64,000 nt of DNA, from assembly GCA_902362725.1 (NCBI GenBank), contig CABIXM010000001.1, positions 1-64,000 of the forward strand, written 5' to 3'. Under the pieces are notes generated by a model. It searched no databases and was not told the origin of the DNA. It saw only the letters and a list, made by a program, of their open reading frames with translations. The stretch is from Clostridiaceae bacterium. GTDB taxonomy: Bacteria > Bacillota > Clostridia > Lachnospirales > Lachnospiraceae. Of this stretch, positions 63,486-64,000 are shown piece by piece (position 1 is the stretch's first letter; each line of letters begins with the position of its first letter). The translations under genes were made by a program, and so were the position numbers.

Positions 63486-63510
63486 ACCTGGGGACATTAT
63501 GTCCCCAGGT
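63486..63510. repeat. palindrome ACCTGGGGAC-ATTAT-GTCCCCAGGT
   Basis: A 10-bp perfect stem with a five-base loop between the kinase gene and the pseudogene. There is no T-run on either strand, so it is not a classical terminator. Palindromes of GGGGACA/TGTCCCC type occur at ends of mobile or REP-like elements. Confidence 0.6.
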
Positions 63511-63530
63511 AACTGCTAGATAGATTATAA

Positions 63531-63738
63531 TTAATCCCCAAAAATTAACTTCATGATATTTGACTTCCCGTTAGCTGTAATGCAAGTAATCTGCTTTTGC
63601 TCTGCCAGGGCATGGAAAAATTCATAGCCGGAATGCGAATCTTCGGTAATCGCGAATCAGGTCAATCAATACGGTTTTGCCGGAACCACTGTCGCCGGTG
63701 AGAATCGTGATATTTCTTTTGAAAGCCAACAGATCTTA
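63531..63738 (-). pseudogene. remnant of a P-loop ATP-binding protein
   Basis: Minus strand: one frame encodes FKRNITILTGDSGSGKTVLI then DLIRDY, a Walker A segment. A different frame then encodes EDSHSGYEFFHALAEQKQIT then CITANGKSNIMKLIFGD and a stop. The frame switch occurs at about 63635-63645, where the middle of the gene seems to have been deleted. No start codon is credible, since a TAA lies just upstream of the first part. It is a decayed gene of a small ATPase family. Confidence 0.75.
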
Positions 63739-63824
63739 CATTTTCCCTTACATCTTTATACTCTTTGCCAGACTCGTCAGCAAAGCTGCCATCTCCGGAT
63801 TAACCTTTTTTCTTTCTAACCCAC

Positions 63825-64000
63825 GTTATTTTGCAGCCACGGTTACCACTGTTTCCTTTTTTTTCGACATAAGCCAATAAAACATAGAACAAAATATTAA
63901 TGCAAATACAACGCCAAAAACATTCTGAATCACTCTAAGACCAACTGCTCCTTTTAGTCCATAACTCTCTGTAGCAATGGCCAAAGCACCAAATGTGTTA
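63825..64000 (-). CDS. C-terminal part of a membrane protein (runs off the window)
   Basis: Minus strand: 58 codons from the window edge read NTFGALAIATESYGLKGAVG then LRVIQNVFGVVFALIFCSMF then YWLMSKKKETVVTVAAK and TAA at 63825. The stretch is one strong membrane helix followed by a basic cytosolic tail, typical of the end of a polytopic transporter. The family cannot be named from this fragment. 63739-63824 holds nothing that I can support. Confidence 0.75.

Overview
The window is a chromosomal segment around the replication origin of a Clostridia bacterium, most likely a Lachnospiraceae member. This is inferred from the classic order gyrA-gyrB-recF-S4 peptide-dnaN-dnaA / rpmH-rnpA-yidD-yidC-jag-mnmE-mnmG-rsmG-parA-parB, from DUF4446 and DUF3881 proteins, a PurO-type IMP cyclohydrolase with a stand-alone AICAR transformylase, a PotC-PotD fusion and a CD1871A-type CXXC peptide. 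The species cannot be named from the sequence. Genes left of about 33.8 kb lie almost all on the minus strand and genes from 34 to 52 kb on the plus strand, so replication runs outward from oriC at about 32.1-34.0 kb.

Left arm (1-25 kb, minus strand): the 5' end of a 16S rRNA gene with two tandem consensus promoters and an upstream tRNA-Ser(GCU); a polyamine operon (XRE-cupin regulator, potA with an unusual C-terminal insertion, potB, potC-potD fusion); a purine pair (IMP cyclohydrolase, AICAR formyltransferase) behind a ZTP riboswitch; a seven-gene operon for a Ugp-type ABC importer with a PHP metallohydrolase, a HAD phosphatase, the ATPase and an SMR efflux protein; an S66 peptidase with purine nucleoside phosphorylase; a HEPN-MNT toxin-antitoxin-like pair; a PlsC acyltransferase; two large GT-C-like membrane proteins; and a DUF2975 / YozG-type HTH / DUF4173 set.

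Origin core (25-48 kb): gyrA, gyrB, recF, S4 peptide, dnaN, dnaA, DnaA-box clusters on both sides of dnaA, then the rpmH to rsmG cluster. Between rsmG and parA lies a lower-GC block with three parS sites, two of which flank a small membrane ORF and a 184-nt nested palindrome. The block also has a deaminase, a 30-residue membrane ORF, an EamA transporter with a His-rich tail and a membrane ferredoxin. parA, parB, a DUF4446 gene and serS follow. An extra DnaA-box cluster sits between serS and a DUF3881 gene.

Right arm (48-64 kb): an rRNA/tRNA methyltransferase of the SpoU family; a LexA-box-controlled Y-family polymerase with a short YolD-like gene; a MATE transporter; a P-type ATPase plus AI-2E-family protein behind a yybP-ykoY (Mn2+) riboswitch with terminator; a lipoprotein; an AAA/DUF4143 ATPase; a redox module (CD1871A peptide, membrane 4Fe-4S protein, TlpA-like lipoprotein) divergent from a two-component system; a decayed P-loop ATPase pseudogene; and the C-terminus of a membrane protein running off the window. 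No CRISPR array, complete insertion sequence or prophage was seen.
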